The notes: a model not told the origin generated them from the sequence alone. DNA of 64,000 bases from Paenibacillus sp. USDA918EY (GCF_009870825.1 NZ_WTWY01000002.1:372001-436000), one strand, 5' to 3'; positions 50,344 through 59,162 are shown, numbered from the stretch's first letter. Translations and numbers: made by a program.

Positions 50344-51597
50344 ATGAATAAAATGTACAAAGTGCTCGCGACCGCATCCATTTTGGCTCTGGCAGCCATG
50401 CCCGTGGCGGCAAACGCGCAGCAGCTCCCCGCCCAAGCGGTGCAAAAAGGAAACGCCAACAAGCAAACCGACGTCAAAAACGTTCCGGCAACCTGGGGAC
50501 AAATCACGAATTTCGTGCACGACAAATCGGATAAATTCATTACCGTGACCGGACGCGGACTTGCGCCGACCGATCAGGACGAAATCATCCTGGCCATTAC
50601 GCCAAAAACGAAATTCATCGACGCGAAAGGAAAAACCGTTCCTCTGCAAAAAATCATCGACGGGCACAAAACCGTCAAAGCTTTCTACAGCCCGAACATC
50701 ACAAAAAGCATTCCAGCCCGCGGAACCGCGCTGACGCTGGTCGTTCAGGACCAAAGCTTCTCGGCTATCGACGGTAAGGTAACCGAGGTTAGAGACGGCA
50801 GCATTTTGGTAAAAGGCACCGATGTTTACAACAAACACGACGAGGAAATTTGGCTGCATTTCGCGGATAAAGCGACGATCATCGATCAAAACCGCAAAAC
50901 GATTGCCGCCGGAGACATCAAAGAAGGCATGAGCGTGAGAGCATTTTACGGCCCTGCCGTCGCGATGAGCCTTCCGCCGCAATCCGGAACGAATTACGTG
51001 ATCGTGAACACCGAAGACACCGGGAGCGGTGAAACCGGAAATGAGGATCAAGAACTGAAAGCCGGTACGGACGGCATCATCACCAATACGGCGGACGGCA
51101 AAGTGACCGTCATCGGCAAGGCTCATGAGAAGGGCGGCGTCAACTACGTCGTTCTCTCCATCGATGACAAAACCCAAATCGTCGACGAAGACGGGAAGGC
51201 GCTGACCAAGGATGCCCTGAAGGCGGATACCCGAGTAGACGCTTACTACAGCGACATCATGCTGATGATTTATCCCGCCCAAACGCATGCCGGCAAAATC
51301 GTGGTGAAAAAAGCGGAAACGGTCAAGATCGAAGGCACCGTCAAAGCATCGGATCGCACATCGGCCGATCAAGTCTATGTGAATGTAGGTTCCGATGATT
51401 CCATCGACAACGACGTCATTCTGAACATCTCGAAGGATACGACGATCATTCCGACACTGGGCGGCGAAACGGCGCTTCGCGCGGGCACCAAAATCATCGC
51501 CTATCATTCGCCGATCATGACGAAGTCGATTCCCGGCATCACAAACGCCGAAGTGGTGATCGTCACGTCCGATAAAGATGCGGTACAGCCTAAATAA
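50344..51597 (+). CDS. Secreted four-repeat protein of unknown function
   Basis: A 417-residue exported protein (signal MNKMYKVLATASILALAAMP to ANAQ). The mature chain consists of four tandem domains of about 85-95 residues that each end in the same kind of segment: KAFYSPNITKSIPARGTALT, RAFYGPAVAMSLPPQSGTNY, DAYYSDIMLMIYPAQTHAGK and IAYHSPIMTKSIPGITNAEV. Each domain opens with G.I......G.I.V.G and contains an I.DxxGK..... loop, suggesting small beta-barrels. An acidic Gly/Glu linker separates domains 2 and 3. I do not recognise the family. TAGGAGG precedes ATG 50344. It is divergent from the SLH-rhs operon and may share its control. Confidence 0.82.
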   Translation: MNKMYKVLATASILALAAMPVAANAQQLPAQAVQKGNANKQTDVKNVPATWGQITNFVHDKSDKFITVTGRGLAPTDQDEIILAITPKTKFIDAKGKTVPLQKIIDGHKTVKAFYSPNITKSIPARGTALTLVVQDQSFSAIDGKVTEVRDGSILVKGTDVYNKHDEEIWLHFADKATIIDQNRKTIAAGDIKEGMSVRAFYGPAVAMSLPPQSGTNYVIVNTEDTGSGETGNEDQELKAGTDGIITNTADGKVTVIGKAHEKGGVNYVVLSIDDKTQIVDEDGKALTKDALKADTRVDAYYSDIMLMIYPAQTHAGKIVVKKAETVKIEGTVKASDRTSADQVYVNVGSDDSIDNDVILNISKDTTIIPTLGGETALRAGTKIIAYHSPIMTKSIPGITNAEVVIVTSDKDAVQPK

Positions 51598-51669
51598 GAA
51601 AAACGTCTATCGACGTATATTCAAAGCAGCCAGACCGCGTTTAGCGGAAGAATTACTTGCGATATAAGG
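51594..51669 (+). repeat. 76-bp dispersed repeat, copy A
   Basis: Begins with ATAAG, overlapping the stop codon of the four-repeat protein, and runs to GATATAAGG. It holds two short hairpins: ACGTC-TATC-GACGT and CCGC-GTTTA-GCGG. Copy C (54437-54512, minus) has the same hairpins with different loops (TTTC, GCCTA), which suggests the structure is maintained. Confidence 0.75.
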
Positions 51670-51725
51670 ATGCCGAGTCTCTAGCGTATACCTTCTTGTA
51701 TCTAAAAACTTGCCTAAACGCGCCG

Positions 51726-51766
51726 AAACCCGGCCGATTCTTCTGATGAATCGGCCGGGTTTTTTC
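51726..51766 (+). terminator. Terminator of the four-repeat protein gene
   Basis: AAACCCGGCCGATTC (51726-51740) pairs perfectly with GAATCGGCCGGGTTT (51748-51762) and is followed by T-rich sequence on the plus strand. Between it and the next gene (51767-51891) nothing is seen. Confidence 0.92.
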
Positions 51767-51891
51767 TGGCCCGGACTGAAGATGAAAGACCGTATGCAGA
51801 CAAGACCACCGGACGCACGGGCGGAACGTTCGCTAAAGTTCGGTTGGCATTAGGTGAACTTACGGCCGATGCCGGTTCGTCCGGTGCTCCC

Positions 51892-53556
51892 TCAGCTCTT
51901 CCGCTTCCTACCGGCAAGAGCGACCGTCATCGGAATGATCAGCATGGTGTAGAATCCGAGCACCGTCATGCTGAGGATAAAGGCGCTCGTGTAGCTGCGT
52001 GCATTCGCCTGTGAAACGCCGTCCGCCACCAGCCTCTCGGCACCCCCGGCAGCGGAAGCGGTAACCTTGCAGGCATCGGGAGCCGCCTGTGACTTACCGG
52101 CCGATGCCGGGAAGCAATCGCGCAGCCTGGCCAGCGCCGTCTCCCCCTGCTCCCCCGACAAGGCGTAGGATGCCAGATGCTGCCGCAGCTCAAGCTCGGT
52201 CCGCGCCTCCGCCTGATGGGCATAATGACCGAGCGAGCTCATCCAGACGATTCCGATAAGGCCGATACCGATGGCGGAGGCGAGCTGCATCCCCGTCGTC
52301 AAAATGCCGGAGCCCGACCCGATATCCTGCTTCTCTACCTTGGACAGCACCACATTGGTCAGCGGCGCGGCGATAAAGCCTTGGCCTATGCCCAGCAGGA
52401 CCAGAGCCGGCAGCCAGAACCATACGTTCGGCGACCACCCGGTGGCCCAGATCGTCAGCGCGACCGCGAAATAGCCGACGGAGGTCAGCACCGAACCGAC
52501 CGTAAGGACGTGGGCTCCGATTTTGCCCGCCAGCTTCGGTGACAACAGCGAAGCCAGGAAATATCCGATGCCCATGGGCAGGATGATCAAACCGGATTTC
52601 AGGGCGCTGAACCCATGCCCCATCTGCAGCAAATAGGCCGTAATCAGGAAAAAGGCGGCCTGAGCGGTCATCATGAGGAAGATGACGGCCAGCCCCAGGC
52701 TGAATGCCTTCTGGCCAAACAGCTTCACGTTCATAAACGGCCGGCGCCCTTTGGCAATCAGCCTGCGCTGAGTCCATACAAACGCGGCAAGGACAGGGAC
52801 GGATAGAATCAGGCTGATGACGAGCAGCGCCGGCCACCCTTCCTTCTGCCCTTGAACCAGCGGATATACGAGGAGCAACAGGCCTGCAGCAGCAACGGCC
52901 GCACCAAACCAGTCCATCCGTGAGCGGTCCGCATCCCTCGATTCCGGCACAAACGGAGCCATGAACAGGATGATCAATCCGATCGGAACGCTGAAGAAAA
53001 ACACCAGCCGCCAGTCGAGATGCCACGGGTTCCAGCCGAGCAGCAAACCGCCGATCAGCTGGCCTGTGGAGGCGGCCAATCCCTGGGCTGCGCCATACAG
53101 CCCGAAGATCATGCCCCTCTTCTCCGGCGGGTACTGCGCCTGAATGAGGGACAACACCTGCGGCGATATGAGTGCCGCACTAAAGCCCTGAAGCACACGA
53201 ATCGCTGTGAGCATTCCGACACTGTCGGAAATGCCGCATAACAAGGATGTCAAAGTAAAGCCGGCGACGCCCACCAGGAGCATCTTCCGCCGTCCGTACC
53301 GGTCGCCCAGCCTTCCGCCGATAATCAACGCCACGGCATAGGACAAGGTGTAGGCCGAGACGACGAACTGAACGCCGTAGAAATCGGCGTGAAGCCCCCG
53401 TTGAATGGAAGGGGTCGCCACATTGATGATAAAAATGTTCGCTACGGCCATAAAAACCGACAGCAGCATCACCGCCAGCATTAAACGCGGCCTCTGGCGC
53501 GGCTCAGCCGCCGCCTGCGCAAGAGGCGCGGAAATGGAATTGACCGGTTGGTTCAT
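51892..53556 (-). CDS. DHA2 (EmrB/QacA) family drug exporter
   Basis: A 554-residue MFS exporter with 14 hydrophobic segments. Motif A reads GGRLGDRYGRRKMLLVG; motif C-like AALISPQVLSLIQAQYPPEK and GLYGAAQGLAASTGQLIGG fit the DHA2 group. A long loop between the last segments (about 430-510) contains two cysteines (LRDCFP, DACKV). It probably expels lipophilic or cationic drugs by proton antiport. The promoter is overlapped by operators for the divergently encoded TetR protein, so induction by the exported drug is likely. Confidence 0.92.
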   Translation of the reverse strand: MNQPVNSISAPLAQAAAEPRQRPRLMLAVMLLSVFMAVANIFIINVATPSIQRGLHADFYGVQFVVSAYTLSYAVALIIGGRLGDRYGRRKMLLVGVAGFTLTSLLCGISDSVGMLTAIRVLQGFSAALISPQVLSLIQAQYPPEKRGMIFGLYGAAQGLAASTGQLIGGLLLGWNPWHLDWRLVFFFSVPIGLIILFMAPFVPESRDADRSRMDWFGAAVAAAGLLLLVYPLVQGQKEGWPALLVISLILSVPVLAAFVWTQRRLIAKGRRPFMNVKLFGQKAFSLGLAVIFLMMTAQAAFFLITAYLLQMGHGFSALKSGLIILPMGIGYFLASLLSPKLAGKIGAHVLTVGSVLTSVGYFAVALTIWATGWSPNVWFWLPALVLLGIGQGFIAAPLTNVVLSKVEKQDIGSGSGILTTGMQLASAIGIGLIGIVWMSSLGHYAHQAEARTELELRQHLASYALSGEQGETALARLRDCFPASAGKSQAAPDACKVTASAAGGAERLVADGVSQANARSYTSAFILSMTVLGFYTMLIIPMTVALAGRKRKS

Positions 53557-53628
53557 CGCTTGTGTTTCATCCTCCTCTGGCGAATCCCGAATATTTGACA
53601 GCAGCCGGAATCACCCATTAAAATAAAT

Positions 53629-53644
53629 GAGACAGATCTGTCTC
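53629..53644. promoter_or_regulatory. TetR-type operator, site 1
   Basis: The perfect palindrome GAGACAGATCTGTCTC lies downstream of the exporter's transcription start, with its centre 35 bp from site 2, between the divergent exporter and tetR genes. Confidence 0.82.
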
Positions 53645-53657
53645 GTTTGATAATCGT

Positions 53658-53686
53658 ATGATACAGACAGATCTGTCTCATGTCAA
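53658..53686 (-). promoter_or_regulatory. Exporter promoter with operator site 2 in its spacer
   Basis: Minus strand: -35 TTGACA (53681-53686), 17-nt spacer, -10 TATCAT (53658-53663). The spacer is filled by AGACAGATCTGTCT (53665-53678), the second copy of the operator palindrome. Binding would exclude RNA polymerase. Confidence 0.85.
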
Positions 53687-53722
53687 CAACAAACTTACCT
53701 TATTTAGGAACAGGTGATTAGA

Positions 53723-54322
53723 ATGACCAAGAGGGAATCCGCCAAAGAACGGATATTGAAGGTGGCGTCCGATTTATTTTATAGCGAAGGCGTGCGCGCC
53801 GTAGGGATCGACCGGATCATTGAAGAATCGGGGGTCGCCAAGGCCAGCTTTTACCGCAACTTTCCGACCAAGGACCATCTGGTCGTGGCCTATTTGGAGC
53901 AGCGCTCCAAGATCAGGATGGAAGCCATTGAAGAAGTAAAGCGACAGTTCCCCGGTTCGCCCAAGGAACAGCTCTACGCCCTCCTGGAGGAATTGGTCGA
54001 ACGGATGAAGAGCTCCCGATTCCGCGGCTGCCCTTTTATGAACGCCATTGTCGAGTTTCCGGATGAAGACCACCCCGGGCACCAGGCAGCCATGACATTC
54101 CGCTCCACGTTATGGAAAAACGTTGAGGATATTGCCCGCCAGTCCGGCGCCCGCGATCCGGTCCAGCTCACCAACCAGCTCCAGCTGCTGAAGGACGGTG
54201 CCATGATGAGCGCCTACATGGATAAAGGTTATTATCATCCGGACTATTTTCTGAACGCCTGCAAAGTGCTGATCGATCGGCAGTTTGATGAGCACTCCGC
54301 GTCCAGCCGGACAGACGAATAA
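53723..54322 (+). CDS. TetR family regulator of the divergent exporter
   Basis: A 199-residue repressor: AKERILKVASDLFYSEGVRA, VGIDRIIEESGVAKASFYRN and FPTKDHLVVAYLEQR form the helix-turn-helix domain; the C-terminal half with FRGCPFMNAIVEFPDEDHPG is typical of the YxaF/LmrA/QacR-like branch. AGGTGAT precedes ATG 53723; GTG 53714 is an alternative start. It is divergent from the DHA2 exporter, with two operator palindromes between them, so it very probably represses that gene and itself. Confidence 0.92.
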   Translation: MTKRESAKERILKVASDLFYSEGVRAVGIDRIIEESGVAKASFYRNFPTKDHLVVAYLEQRSKIRMEAIEEVKRQFPGSPKEQLYALLEELVERMKSSRFRGCPFMNAIVEFPDEDHPGHQAAMTFRSTLWKNVEDIARQSGARDPVQLTNQLQLLKDGAMMSAYMDKGYYHPDYFLNACKVLIDRQFDEHSASSRTDE

Positions 54323-54345
54323 CATAGTGCGGCAGCAAAACAATG

Positions 54346-54399
54346 AAGGGCAAGACCAAGAGCATCCTTTCGCGCTTTTCTCCGGCCTTGCCCTTTTTC
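54346..54399 (+). terminator. Terminator of the tetR gene
   Basis: AAGGGCAAG (54346-54354) pairs with CTTGCCCTT (54387-54395), flanking a 32-nt loop, and ends in T5. Confidence 0.8.
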
Positions 54400-54436
54400 A
54401 TGATATAAGTAAGCATAAGTTTCGAAGCGATTGCTT

Positions 54437-54512
54437 CTTTATATCTCAAGAAAAATTTCCGCTAGGCGCGGTCTGTCTTCTGTGAAAATACGTCGAAAGA
54501 CGTTTTTCTTAT
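54437..54512 (-). repeat. 76-bp dispersed repeat, copy C
   Basis: Minus-strand copy running from ATAAGAAAAACGTCTTTCGA to GATATAAAG. It matches copy A (51594-51669) closely through GACCGCG..TAGCGGAA and CTTG.GATATAA. It lies between the tetR terminator and a WYL-domain gene remnant, so this copy does not follow an intact gene. Confidence 0.75.
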
Positions 54513-54569
54513 GCCCTATGCCTTTGCAATGGCAAGCAGATGGGAAGTGACACCCACATACTCCCGGAA

Positions 54570-54711
54570 GGAGCGAACACGCTCCTGTTCAGTCTGGATT
54601 CTGGGGCCGGACGCGGTGATCTTGGAGCCTCCCGAAGCCCGGGAGTGGATAACACGCCGGTTGGAGGCCATGCATCGGCAGTACGCCGAACTAACACCGG
54701 AATCGAGATAG
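54570..54711 (+). pseudogene. C-terminal remnant of a WYL-domain transcriptional regulator
   Basis: The frame reads VWILGPDAVILEPPEAREWI, TRRLEAMHRQYAELTPESR to the stop at 54711, which matches the conserved C-terminal end (GPxAxVLEPPxLRxxIxxRL) of YafY/WYL helix-turn-helix regulators. The upstream sequence is not coding for the rest of the protein and is replaced by the dispersed repeat within 60 nt. No ribosome site or start fits. Confidence 0.6.
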
Positions 54712-54803
54712 GATGACGTTCGTGCAGCCTGCGCTGAAGCAATTCAAATGAATATTCCTGATGTCGGCGTTTCAGTGCAAACCGGCCTTTTGGCCATACC
54801 AAC

Positions 54804-54830
54804 AAAGCCAGGCCCATCAAGGACCTGGCT
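54804..54830. terminator. Weak stem-loop near the VOC gene
   Basis: AGCCAGG(C)CC and GG(A)CCTGGCT pair around ATCAA. The T-run is poor on both strands. It lies 40 nt after the VOC gene stop on the minus strand. Between 54712 and 54804 nothing else is seen. Confidence 0.4.
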
Positions 54831-54869
54831 GTATTTTATCCCGGTATGAACTTTCGGCTTGGACAAGAA

Positions 54870-55265
54870 CTATATTTTCGTAATCATCCACGTCACACCG
54901 AATGGATCGATGACTTCTCCATAATAAGCACCCCAAGGCTGAAGGGCAAAAGGATACTTGCTTTCCCCGCCTTCGCCCAGCTTGGCATATGCCGCTCTGG
55001 CTTCCGATTCATCGTTATAGGTTAAAGAAAGACTGACGCTGCGGTTATACAAAACCGGTTCAAACGCATCGGACAGCATGAGCGAATTCGTTCCCGCCAC
55101 GGTCAACGCCAAGTGCATCACTTTATCCTTCATCGCCTCGGGGGCTCCGGATGCATCCCCGTATGTGTTCATAAACTGAATTTCCCCGCCGAGAGATTCG
55201 ATGTAAAAATTCGCCTGGCTTTTTGCATCCTTCGACATCAGATAAGCGTTCATTTGTGCTCCCAT
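54870..55265 (-). CDS. VOC superfamily protein (PhnB/YjdN-like)
   Basis: A 131-residue protein of the glyoxalase/bleomycin resistance fold: MNAYLMSKDAKSQANFYIES, LGGEIQFMNTYGDASGAPEA, KDKVMHLALTVAGTNSLMLS, and PWGAYYGEVIDPFGVTWMIT. The AA.FY...LGG start and the GxxYGxxxDPFGxxWM ending are those of PhnB/YjdN-like members, whose substrates are unknown. The start is either ATG 55265 or ATG 55253, the latter with GGGAG five bases upstream; TTG 55277 is less likely. No operon partner. Confidence 0.85.
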   Translation of the reverse strand: MGAQMNAYLMSKDAKSQANFYIESLGGEIQFMNTYGDASGAPEAMKDKVMHLALTVAGTNSLMLSDAFEPVLYNRSVSLSLTYNDESEARAAYAKLGEGGESKYPFALQPWGAYYGEVIDPFGVTWMITKI

Positions 55266-55371
55266 TATTTTCAACAACCTTTCGCCTGTTTTTTGTCCTT
55301 ACATGAATACGACGAATGCATATCGGCGAAATCGACACGGAAGCAAAAATTTTTTCAAAAAAAGTTTTTTA

Positions 55372-55404
55372 TAAAAAAAGACACCCGGCTTTTGGCCAGG
55401 TGCC
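55372..55404 (-). terminator. Terminator of the sugar ABC operon
   Basis: Minus strand: GGCACCTGGC pairs with GCCGGGTGTC around CAAAA, followed by T7. It lies 30 nt after the stop of the binding-protein gene. Confidence 0.85.
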
Positions 55405-55434
55405 TCATGGGATTGGCGTCAATTCACGCCTTCC

Positions 55435-56997
55435 CTATTTATTTTCCAGCTTCGCCTGCTCGACTCTCTTCAGCGCCGCATCGTACGTATCGATCAGCTT
55501 TTGCACGCCGAGCCCGTTAATTTCCTTCACGTATTGATCCCATTCGCTTAAGTTTCTTGTGCCGAGGACGAATTTCGAGAAATTTTCCTCCCTGTACTTT
55601 TTCACGGCCTGCCCGGTAACCGAAAGCACCTCGTTTTCCTCGTCCGTAAACGCCGGTTTCGGCTGCATCGCAGGCGGATCGTATTTGACGGCTTCCTCGT
55701 AAGCTTTTTTCAAGTCCGGCGAGAATAAAGACAGATGGGCGTTAAAGTCGATCCATGTGTACGTGCCGCTCGTTTGCAGCCCGGTCTGCTTGCGCATTTC
55801 CGTGACGTCGGTAAACTCGGGTTTGAATTTTTTCTGCCCGCTTTCTTCCGTATACGTTTCGCCTTCCTTGCCCCAGCTGCTTAACGTCCGCCCTTCTTCG
55901 CTGTAGAAAAAGTCCATGTATTTCATAATGTCGTCTTTATGCTTGGAGGTGGAAGCAACCGTCAATCCGCCCTCCAGGTAGTGGAAATAAGGGTTTTGCG
56001 GTTTTTGGCCCGGCAGCCCGGCCGGCGGCGCCATAAATTGCAGGCTGTATTCCGGATTGTCCTTGCGCATGGCGTTGTTGAAAAAGTCGACGCGGCTGAT
56101 ATAGTCGATCGTTATAAACGACTGGCCGGTAGACATGACGTCCTGCCACTGCTTCGTCTGGATCGAGAGGAAATCCGGCGGAATCAGCCCTTCCTTGTAG
56201 AAGGTATGCCACATGTCGACCATCGCCTTGTAATTGTCCTCCGTCGGGCCGAACTTCCATTTTTCCTCGTCAAAATTGTAATAAACGTCCGTGCCGCTGC
56301 CGAAGTTGGTCGTCAAATTCGCCATCATTTCATCCGGGATTTGACCGAAACGCATGGAAAGCGGATAGCTCTTCGGATAAAGCTCCTTCAGCTTTTTGAG
56401 GACTTGATGCAGCTCCTCATACGTTGTGGGAACGGACAGGTTATTCTTTTTGAAAATATCTTCGCGGTACAGCCAAATCATCCGGTTCGTTTCCCCGAAG
56501 CCTTGGTTCGGGAACATATACATTTTGCCGTCGGCGGACAGCGCCGCTTTCGCTTCTTCCGGATATTGCTCCATCCATTTTTTCAGGTTGGGCATCTGGT
56601 CGACATGGTCCAAAATGTTCTCTAGGGCCCCCTGATCGCCATATTTGTTGGAGTCGCGGCGGCTCGACATATACATCAGGTCCGGCAGGTTGCCCGAAGC
56701 CATCACCAGGTTGAGCGTATCGCTCAGCTTGCCTGACGGCGTTTCGACGTTTAACGTCACGCCCGTCTTTTCCTTGATCCACTTCCAAATCGGCCAATCC
56801 TTGCTGTACGGAAAGGTTGCGTTGTTATCCAGAAGCGCCGAGAGCGTGACCTCGCTTTTCGGCGTCGCCGCAGGTTCGGTCCCGCCTTTCGGTTCCGCGG
56901 CCGGAGCTTCTTTTCCCGTGCCTGAAGAGCAGCCTGCCGCCGCGAGCATCAATACAAGCAGTGCCGCCAAAATCGCATACGTCCGTTTTTTACCCAT
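55435..56997 (-). CDS. Sugar ABC transporter substrate-binding lipoprotein (LplA/YtcQ-like)
   Basis: A 520-residue lipoprotein with lipobox AAAGC (MGKKRTYAILAALLVLMLAA). The mature part is a family 1 solute-binding domain of the long Paenibacillus/Bacillus type: WPIWKWIKEKTGVTLNVETP, LPDLMYMSSRRDSNKYGDQG, MYMFPNQGFGETNRMIWLYR and FFYSEEGRTLSSWGKEGETY. Such proteins bind complex oligosaccharides, often pectin or xylan fragments; the ligand here is unknown. AAGGGGG lies six bases before ATG 56997. It is the last gene of the transporter operon and the ATPase is absent, so a shared MsmX-like ATPase encoded elsewhere must energise it. Confidence 0.93.
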   Translation of the reverse strand: MGKKRTYAILAALLVLMLAAAGCSSGTGKEAPAAEPKGGTEPAATPKSEVTLSALLDNNATFPYSKDWPIWKWIKEKTGVTLNVETPSGKLSDTLNLVMASGNLPDLMYMSSRRDSNKYGDQGALENILDHVDQMPNLKKWMEQYPEEAKAALSADGKMYMFPNQGFGETNRMIWLYREDIFKKNNLSVPTTYEELHQVLKKLKELYPKSYPLSMRFGQIPDEMMANLTTNFGSGTDVYYNFDEEKWKFGPTEDNYKAMVDMWHTFYKEGLIPPDFLSIQTKQWQDVMSTGQSFITIDYISRVDFFNNAMRKDNPEYSLQFMAPPAGLPGQKPQNPYFHYLEGGLTVASTSKHKDDIMKYMDFFYSEEGRTLSSWGKEGETYTEESGQKKFKPEFTDVTEMRKQTGLQTSGTYTWIDFNAHLSLFSPDLKKAYEEAVKYDPPAMQPKPAFTDEENEVLSVTGQAVKKYREENFSKFVLGTRNLSEWDQYVKEINGLGVQKLIDTYDAALKRVEQAKLENK

Positions 56998-57040
56998 GTA
57001 CATCCCCCTTGATTTTATGTTGAAAGCAAAATCAATGATG

Positions 57041-57925
57041 TCAGCCTTTCACCGCGCCGATCATGGAACCCTTTACAAAATATTTCTGGACAAAAGGATA
57101 CAGGATCAAAATCGGCAGCGTCGATACCATGATCGTGGCGTATTTGAGCGAATCCTCGACCACCAGATTATCCCCGCCGATCTGCGTGACCTGCCCGGAG
57201 CTGACGCTGCCGGCAAGGACGAGATTGCGCAGCAGAACCTGAAGCGGAAACAGCTCCTGGCTCCGCAAGTAAAGCAGCGGGTACAAAAAGTTATTCCAGA
57301 TGCCAACGGCGTAAAACAGCGAAATGGTGGCAAACACCGGTTTGGACAGCGGCACGATGATCCGGAAAAAGATCCCGATGTCGTTCAGTCCGTCCATCCG
57401 CCCCGATTCTTCCAGCTCTTTCGGAATGCCGCTGAAAAACGTCCGCATCAGGATCAAATTCCAGGTGCTGACCGCGCCGGGCAACACCATACCCCAGATG
57501 GTGTCCACCAATCCCAGCGAACGCACGACCAGAAACGTCGGAATCATGCCGCCGCCGAAAAACATCGTAAACACGATTAAAACCGTAAAACCTTTATGAA
57601 ACGTCATGTCCTTGCGCGACAGGGCGTACGCCCCCATCGAAGTCACCAGCATGGCAATCGCCGTGCCGAGCACCGTATAAAGAATCGTATTCCGGTACGA
57701 CGTCCAAATTTTCGGATCGCCAAGGACCAGCTCATACATCTTAAAATTCAGGCCTTTGGGCCAGAGCGTGATTTCGCCTTTCATCACGTATACGTCTTCG
57801 CTCAGCGATACCGCAAGCATATACACAAAAGGATACAGCATCACGGCGGCAACCAGCAGCATGATGAGCGTATTGACGACCGTGAAGACGCTGATGCGGC
57901 GCCGGCCGCTCCCTAAAGTTACCAT
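57041..57925 (-). CDS. Carbohydrate ABC transporter permease (LplC/YtcP-like)
   Basis: A 294-residue permease with six hydrophobic segments. The EAA loop reads ELEESGRMDGLNDIGIFFRI followed by IVPLSKPVFATISLFYAVG, and the C-terminus ends PFVQKYFVKGSMIGAVKG, the standard ending of MalG/LplC-type permeases. Its start overlaps the end of the preceding permease gene by 7 nt, and the binding-protein gene follows after 43 nt, so the three genes are one operon. Confidence 0.93.
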   Translation of the reverse strand: MVTLGSGRRRISVFTVVNTLIMLLVAAVMLYPFVYMLAVSLSEDVYVMKGEITLWPKGLNFKMYELVLGDPKIWTSYRNTILYTVLGTAIAMLVTSMGAYALSRKDMTFHKGFTVLIVFTMFFGGGMIPTFLVVRSLGLVDTIWGMVLPGAVSTWNLILMRTFFSGIPKELEESGRMDGLNDIGIFFRIIVPLSKPVFATISLFYAVGIWNNFLYPLLYLRSQELFPLQVLLRNLVLAGSVSSGQVTQIGGDNLVVEDSLKYATIMVSTLPILILYPFVQKYFVKGSMIGAVKG

Positions 57926-58896
57926 AAGCTCGTTCCCCCCAACCGCCGGCTGATGTAATTGGCCGAAAAGATAAAAACAAAGCTGATAACGCCCATAAAC
58001 AAATCAATCGCCGAGGCGTAGCTGAAATTGCCCTGCTCCATGCCGACCCGGTACACATAGGTGCTGATAATGTCGGCTGTGCTGTAGACGGCGGGATTGT
58101 ACATCAGGAACACCTTTTCGAACCCGATTTCCAGCACCTTGCCGATGTCCAGGATCAAAATGATCATAATTGTCGGCGCGATCCCCGGCAGGGTTACATG
58201 CCAAAGTTTTCTCCACCTGCCCGCGCCGTCGATGCCGGCCGCCTCGTACAGCTGCGGGTCCACCGCCGTCAGCGCCGCCAGAAAAATAATCGTCTCCCAG
58301 CCGATATGCTGCCAAATCTCCGACAGGACGTAAATCGGCCGGAACAGCCCCGGCTCCATCATGAAATTGATCGGCGTCCCGCCAAGCGCGGTAATGGCAT
58401 GATTGACGATGCCTCCCGTCGGCGACAGGAACATGATGACCATGCTGGCTACGATGACGTTGGAAATAAAATGCGGCAAATAGCTGAACGTCTGCACCCA
58501 TCGTTTGAATATGGCGTTGCGGACCTCGTTCATCAGCAGCGCGAGAATGATCGGCGCCGGAAAACCGAAAATCAGTTTGTAAAGTCCCAGCAAAAACGTG
58601 TTCTTCATCAAAACCCAAAAGTCCGGGTTGCCGAAAAACATGCGGTAATACTTCAAGCCGACCCAATCGCTCGCCCAGATGCCCTTAAAAACATTATAGT
58701 TTTTGAACGTGATGACCAGCCCGAACATCGGAGCGTATTTGAATATTAAGTAATAGATCAGGCAGGGCAAAAACAGCAGCCATAAATATTTGCTCCGCCG
58801 GAATGCCCTCGCGATTCGCCCCCTTTCCGGGTGGGCGCGGGAACGTCCTTTTAACGCTGCACCGGTTCCCGGCAAATTCGTTTCCGCTGTTTTCAT
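57919..58896 (-). CDS. Sugar ABC transporter permease (LplB/YteP-like)
   Basis: A 325-residue permease, first gene of the operon. A basic N-terminal extension is followed by YLWLLFLPCLIYYLIFKYAP and the EAA loop YEAAGIDGAGRWRKLWHVTL followed by PGIAPTIMIILIL. It ends FSANYISRRLGGTSLW, typical of LplB-like members. The start is placed at ATG 58896, where GGAAGGGA lies just upstream; an open frame to 58959 lacks a ribosome site. The divergent AraC-type sensor gene at 59163 is its probable activator. Confidence 0.92.
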   Translation of the reverse strand: MKTAETNLPGTGAALKGRSRAHPERGRIARAFRRSKYLWLLFLPCLIYYLIFKYAPMFGLVITFKNYNVFKGIWASDWVGLKYYRMFFGNPDFWVLMKNTFLLGLYKLIFGFPAPIILALLMNEVRNAIFKRWVQTFSYLPHFISNVIVASMVIMFLSPTGGIVNHAITALGGTPINFMMEPGLFRPIYVLSEIWQHIGWETIIFLAALTAVDPQLYEAAGIDGAGRWRKLWHVTLPGIAPTIMIILILDIGKVLEIGFEKVFLMYNPAVYSTADIISTYVYRVGMEQGNFSYASAIDLFMGVISFVFIFSANYISRRLGGTSLW

Positions 58897-59162
58897 GTCC
58901 CTTCCGCACCCCCTTTTCGCCAAGTCGTTTTTCTTTTTGCCTTCCTGTACCGACAGCATAACGGATTCCCCTTCGGAAAATAAATCGGCAAGTTTGCGGC
59001 GCCATCCCCTTTTTTTCGGGTGAGTGGAAAGGTTGTAGAGAATCCTGAAAAGGTGAATATTGTGTGAACGCGAAAATAAACCTTATGATAAAGTCACTGT
59101 AGGCCGATAAGTTTCATTCACCCTTCGAGCCGAGCCTACACTTGCATGGAGGTGTCGACCTG

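Noticed and set aside
54509..54820. 103-codon frame on the minus strand
   Set aside because: It is antisense to the WYL remnant and runs into the dispersed repeat; composition is not protein-like.
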